A stretch of 9,375 nucleotides of DNA from Casp-Chloro-G3 sp002816715 (lineage in GTDB: Bacteria; Chloroflexota; Dehalococcoidia; Lucifugimonadales; UBA3495). The stretch lies in NCBI GenBank assembly GCA_027623815.1, contig JAQBUV010000084.1, forward strand, positions 1-9,375, given 5' to 3'. Below are positions 6,725-9,375 of the stretch, one piece after another. Made by a program: the position numbers and the translations under genes. A model generated the notes under the pieces. The model saw nothing but the letters and a program-made list of their open reading frames with translations. It was not told the origin of the DNA and ran no database searches. The number at the start of each line of letters is the position of its first letter. The first letter of the stretch is position 1.

Positions 6725-7822
6725 TCAGCCGCCGTCGAGCAGTTCTTTACCCAGACTGATGGCCGGAATTGGGGATGGGTCAACCCCGTGAAGCATTGCC
6801 AGATAATAGCTGACGTAGTCTCCCAAGGTCAGCATGCTCAACATCTGAGCCAAAAGAGTCCCCTGGTCTGATTCAACTATGCGGTGGGGGATATTCTTCT
6901 GCTTCACCAGCTCGGCAACGACCCGATAGCGGCTCTGCAGGTCTTTGTTCTCAATGTTAGGTTTCAAGATCAGGATAAATTTGTCTTGGTTATTTTCGGT
7001 AGGTGTATTAAATGCCTCCACCGAGTTGTGCAGCAACTCTGGCAGAGTCTCAAAGAAGGCCCAGGCTTTGGCATTCTCATTCAGCTGGGTCTTCCAGCGG
7101 CGGGCCATACCGGTAAAGAGGCCACCGCCGTAGACCAGAATGAGTTTGTCTGGCAGCTCCCGGGCAATTTGTTTGGCCAGGTTTTCTTCGGCGGGAACAG
7201 CTTCGCTCAATTTAGCGACTTGGGCTTGGAGCGCCGCGATGGCAGCCTCTATCTCGGCATCATCAGCTTTGATGATGCCGCAATTGTTCAATGCGCCCAG
7301 CAGCAGCATCAGGTTGTAGCCCACTGCGCTGCGTGGCTCGCCGGGGGCATTGATGGTCAGCGACGGAATGCTGGCAGAAGCCGCCTCCGCCAACAGGATA
7401 CCTCCCCCAGCCACGGCCAATATCTGGGCATTTTGCCGCTGCGCTTGGCGGAATAATGACAGGGTCTCCTCAGTGGAACCGGAATGGCTGCATCCAATGA
7501 ATAGGGTGTTTTGGTCCAGGGTGAAGGGCAAGGAAAAATCTCGCACCACCAGGACCGGTATTCTTTGTTGTAATGCGGCCAGATCTGCAACCAGGTCACC
7601 GGCGATTGCCGAACCGCCCATGCCGCCAATCACCACTTTGTTGACTCTGCTCCACTCCTGGGGAGGCGTTAAGCCCTTGGCCTGCTGCCAAGCTTCCCGG
7701 CAATGGCCAGGCAAAGCCCGCAACCGGTTGCGCAGACCAGAGGGGTCCAACCGCGCAAAAGTGTGACCCGAGTCCAGCGATTCAGGGTGGGTCAATTGGG
7801 ACCCTGCATTAGAATTTCTCAT
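6725..7822 (-). CDS. Bifunctional phosphoglucose/phosphomannose isomerase
   Basis: SIS-domain isomerase of the archaeal/actinobacterial/chloroflexal PGI/PMI type, interconverting fructose-6-phosphate with glucose-6-phosphate and mannose-6-phosphate; cytosolic, in glycolysis/gluconeogenesis and sugar-nucleotide supply. The 365-residue protein carries VVIGGMGGSAIAGDL (63-77) and the phosphate-binding CSHSGSTEETL (111-121; usually SYSGNTEET). It also has PRSAVGYNL (163-171), the second SIS domain from YGGGLFTGMARRWKTQLNEN, PELLHN (Glu262, His265) and the terminal DPSPIPAISLGKELL with the likely catalytic Lys359. The usual PELNHNE reads PELLHNS, so the catalytic Glu and His remain but two neighbours differ. 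The N-terminal 25 residues are longer than usual and the ribosome site before the ATG is weak, so the true start could be a little further in. It lies 53 nt downstream of the uppS-like gene on the same strand. It ends in TGA, showing TGA serves as a stop here. Confidence 0.9.
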   Translation of the reverse strand: MRNSNAGSQLTHPESLDSGHTFARLDPSGLRNRLRALPGHCREAWQQAKGLTPPQEWSRVNKVVIGGMGGSAIAGDLVADLAALQQRIPVLVVRDFSLPFTLDQNTLFIGCSHSGSTEETLSLFRQAQRQNAQILAVAGGGILLAEAASASIPSLTINAPGEPRSAVGYNLMLLLGALNNCGIIKADDAEIEAAIAALQAQVAKLSEAVPAEENLAKQIARELPDKLILVYGGGLFTGMARRWKTQLNENAKAWAFFETLPELLHNSVEAFNTPTENNQDKFILILKPNIENKDLQSRYRVVAELVKQKNIPHRIVESDQGTLLAQMLSMLTLGDYVSYYLAMLHGVDPSPIPAISLGKELLDGG

Positions 7823-7875
7823 GGGTAATTCTGCCTACTGAATAAGCGCGCAGTCGAGGGTGGTTGCCCCTATGA

Positions 7876-8661
7876 TTATCGACCGTATCGCCGCTTGCGT
7901 TGTTGAAAACTTCTGATGGCCCGCAGGAGATCGATATTTCTGAAAGCGGGCCAGTAGGCGTCGCAAAAGTAGAACTCGCTGTGCACGCTCTGCCACAGTA
8001 AGAACCCACTCAGCCTGACCTCTCCGCTAGTCCTGATAATCAAGTCCGGTTCGGGAATCCCAGTCAGATACAGGTGTGACTCGATTTCTCCGACGCTGAC
8101 CCGCTGGGCGGCATCTTTTAGGCAGCTTCCTTCCTGGTCGTACTGGACCAGCAGGCCCCGCACTGCGTCAACGATTTCCTCGCGGCCACCATAGGCGATT
8201 CCGATGTTCAGGTAGTATTGATCGTATCCCTCCGTCATTTCCCCGGCCCGGCGCAGGGATTCTCGGAGGGTTGGATTCAACGCATCCAACTGCCCAAAAA
8301 ACCGGATCTGCCGAGGAGTCCGACTTTCTGTTTGCCGATGGGCTATTTCAACGATTTCTTCTTCAATAACCTGGCACAAGCTCTCGACTTCCTCCGCTGG
8401 GCGTTTCAGGTTGTCGGTGGAGAGTACCCACAGAGTGACCTGAGGTATGCTCAGATCTTGGCACCAGTCCAACAATTCGTAAACCTTGTGCGCTCCTTGT
8501 CGGTAGCCTGCCGAAACGGACACGCCGCCTGAGCTTTCGGCAAACCGTCGACTGCCGTCGAGGATTACGGCAATATGTTCAGGAAGCAGCCCTTGCGTAA
8601 TTTGAGACCGCAGGTGTCCTGCATAAGTCTGATAAACAAATCTCTGAATGGCGCCTATCAT
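7876..8661 (-). CDS. Cis-prenyl diphosphate synthase (UppS-like)
   Basis: Condenses isopentenyl diphosphate units in Z configuration to make the polyprenyl lipid carrier for envelope glycans (undecaprenyl or a shorter product); cytosolic, membrane-associated. From the ATG at 8661 the protein has 261 residues, a normal length. It shows HIAVILDGSRRFAE (29-42; Asp35 binds Mg-diphosphate), LWVLSTDNLKRP (77-88), LNIGIAYGGREEI, and PDLIIRTSGEVRLSGFLLWQS with downstream Glu229. The DG.RR and STDNL forms resemble archaeal, eukaryotic and mycobacterial short-chain enzymes rather than E. coli UppS. Three usually conserved positions differ: Ser37 for Asn in DGN, Tyr53 for His in GHxxG, and Leu85 for Trp in STENW. 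The product chain length is therefore open. The frame extends to a GTG at 8715, but ATG 8661 gives the usual length; neither start has an ideally spaced ribosome site. Confidence 0.9.
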   Translation of the reverse strand: MIGAIQRFVYQTYAGHLRSQITQGLLPEHIAVILDGSRRFAESSGGVSVSAGYRQGAHKVYELLDWCQDLSIPQVTLWVLSTDNLKRPAEEVESLCQVIEEEIVEIAHRQTESRTPRQIRFFGQLDALNPTLRESLRRAGEMTEGYDQYYLNIGIAYGGREEIVDAVRGLLVQYDQEGSCLKDAAQRVSVGEIESHLYLTGIPEPDLIIRTSGEVRLSGFLLWQSVHSEFYFCDAYWPAFRNIDLLRAIRSFQQRKRRYGR

Positions 8662-8690
8662 ATTGGTTAGAATTCTCTCCCCCAGCCACT

Positions 8691-8720
8691 GCGACCGCAC
8701 CCCCGGTGGTCGCACCCCCG
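8691..8720 (-). repeat. Small tandem repeat / hairpin in the uppS-like leader
   Basis: Two adjacent 15-bp units, GCGACCGCACCCCCG and GTGGTCGCACCCCCG, match at 12 of 15 positions. The first part of each also pairs as GCGACC (8691-8696) with GGTCGC (8708-8713) around an 11-nt loop. It lies 30-59 nt before the chosen ATG, within the presumed leader, and overlaps the alternative GTG start. Function is unknown; a leader structure is possible. Confidence 0.4.
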
Positions 8721-8743
8721 TTGATCCTAAGATGCTCTCCCTT

Positions 8744-8773
8744 TATTTACGCGCTTTTGGCTTACCCAGTCAA
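8744..8773 (-). promoter_or_regulatory. Possible promoter of the uppS-like gene
   Basis: On the minus strand TTGACT (8773-8768), five of six to the -35 consensus, lies 18 nt before a weak -10-like TAAATA (8749-8744). It sits in the 168-nt gap after the DUF457-type gene and would give a leader of about 75 nt that includes the tandem repeat at 8691-8720. The weak -10 keeps this tentative. Confidence 0.4.
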
Positions 8774-8829
8774 TCCGTGCGGGCCGAGAGCAGGTGCAAA
8801 TTTAACGAGTCGCGTCAGGCTTTGGCGAA

Positions 8830-9327
8830 TTACTGCCGCTTGTTCCGAACTGCAACTACAAGCTTCCATAGTGTGGGTTCCAGTCTGGCCCAGAAAGGCA
8901 TCGGTTGTCGCGCCATCCGGTATCTTGGTTCAAACAAGTGGGGGGTTAACTCTCTTCGGCGGAATCCTTTCATGATTCGGTAGGTCAAAGTGTAGGCCAA
9001 GGGGTGGGCCCGGTTGGCCAACTGGTCTATTGCGATGTGGCTCAGATAACCGAAGATGGCGACCAGAAACAACTGGTTCGAGTAGAATGCCAGGGCAACG
9101 ATAGAAGCTAATAATAAATACTCCCAAGCGTGAAATGGACGGAACATATGCCGCTTCCATCCATCGTCTCTTGAGTCCAGATAATCTATCACATGGTCAA
9201 GATCGGGCAATACTCCGGCCGCCAATGCCACGGGAAGCGCCAGAAATGAGCCGCCACCAACCCAAGCGGCGGCACCGATGCTGAGCGAGACCGTGGCATG
9301 TACTATGGGGTGTAAACGGCGGAGCAA
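8830..9327 (-). CDS. DUF457/YdjM-type membrane-bound metal-dependent hydrolase family protein
   Basis: Small integral membrane protein with conserved acidic and His residues typical of the YdjM/DUF457 family (PF04307); the enzymatic activity is predicted from the family and no substrate is known. Visible are His10, the hallmark GVLPDLDHVIDY (38-49) at the end of a hydrophobic stretch, FHAWE (65-69) and GYLSHIAIDQL (93-103). Hydrophobic segments lie at about 12-40 (possibly two passes), 70-83 and 86-101, followed by a basic tail rich in Arg/Lys (120-165) that should face the cytosol. The start is uncertain: the frame opens at a TTG (9327) with no good ribosome site, and a stop lies about 9 codons upstream (TGA at 9352-9354). 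It is first of the leftward genes in the window. The last 48 bases (9328-9375) hold nothing I can support. Confidence 0.8.
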   Translation of the reverse strand: MLRRLHPIVHATVSLSIGAAAWVGGGSFLALPVALAAGVLPDLDHVIDYLDSRDDGWKRHMFRPFHAWEYLLLASIVALAFYSNQLFLVAIFGYLSHIAIDQLANRAHPLAYTLTYRIMKGFRRRELTPHLFEPRYRMARQPMPFWARLEPTLWKLVVAVRNKRQ

Positions 9328-9375
9328 TAATGTACCGCAAGGGCGGTGAGATCAAGGCTGCGATGGCGGTTTGAA

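Noticed and set aside
3061..8779. Shared 11-mer GTCAATCCGTG at 3061 and 8769
   Set aside because: A few dozen 11-mer matches are expected by chance in a window this size, and the flanks differ.
9330..9374. Tiny rightward frame ATG..TGA of 14 codons at the right edge
   Set aside because: It is too short, has no ribosome site and overlaps the upstream region of the leftward membrane protein gene.

Overview
The window is a moderately GC-rich bacterial chromosomal segment with seven complete protein genes and one gene cut by the left edge. The mix of genes suggests a Chloroflexota (Dehalococcoidia / SAR202-like) genome: an archaeal/chloroflexal-type bifunctional phosphoglucose/phosphomannose isomerase, a DGxRR-type cis-prenyltransferase, a FIST protein, a LivK-like binding protein and DUF3179. 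This assignment is inference from family distribution, not from a marker gene. No RNA genes and no CRISPR array were seen.

Left region (1-2737): a DUF3179-family membrane-anchored protein reads leftward off the edge, divergently from a complete transketolase gene. The DUF3179 reading frame is interrupted by exactly one TGA. That TGA sits where the family has the first Cys of its CPLC motif, the frame stays open beyond it to the window edge, and a perfect 7-bp hairpin with a G in its apical loop follows 13 nt later. This looks like a selenocysteine codon with a bacterial SECIS element and is the main discovery candidate here.

Middle region (2738-4186): one nucleotide after the transketolase stop lies a 181-bp non-coding element with 15-bp terminal inverted repeats and a TTAG target duplication, i.e. 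a MITE. A fumarylacetoacetate hydrolase (FAH) family gene follows, bracketed by two nearly identical REP-doublet repeats (77 and 78 nt).

Right region (4187-9327): five genes all read leftward. In transcription order they are a DUF457/YdjM-type membrane protein, a cis-prenyl diphosphate synthase (UppS-like), bifunctional PGI/PMI, a stand-alone FIST sensory protein, and a LivK-like ligand-binding protein that lacks any signal peptide. Gaps of 53 to about 170 nt with separate promoter-like sequences suggest several short transcription units rather than one tight operon. UppS and PGI/PMI together could supply the lipid carrier and hexose-phosphate precursors for envelope glycans. FIST and the cytosolic binding protein look like sensory domains without output domains. 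Both ideas are inference from proximity.
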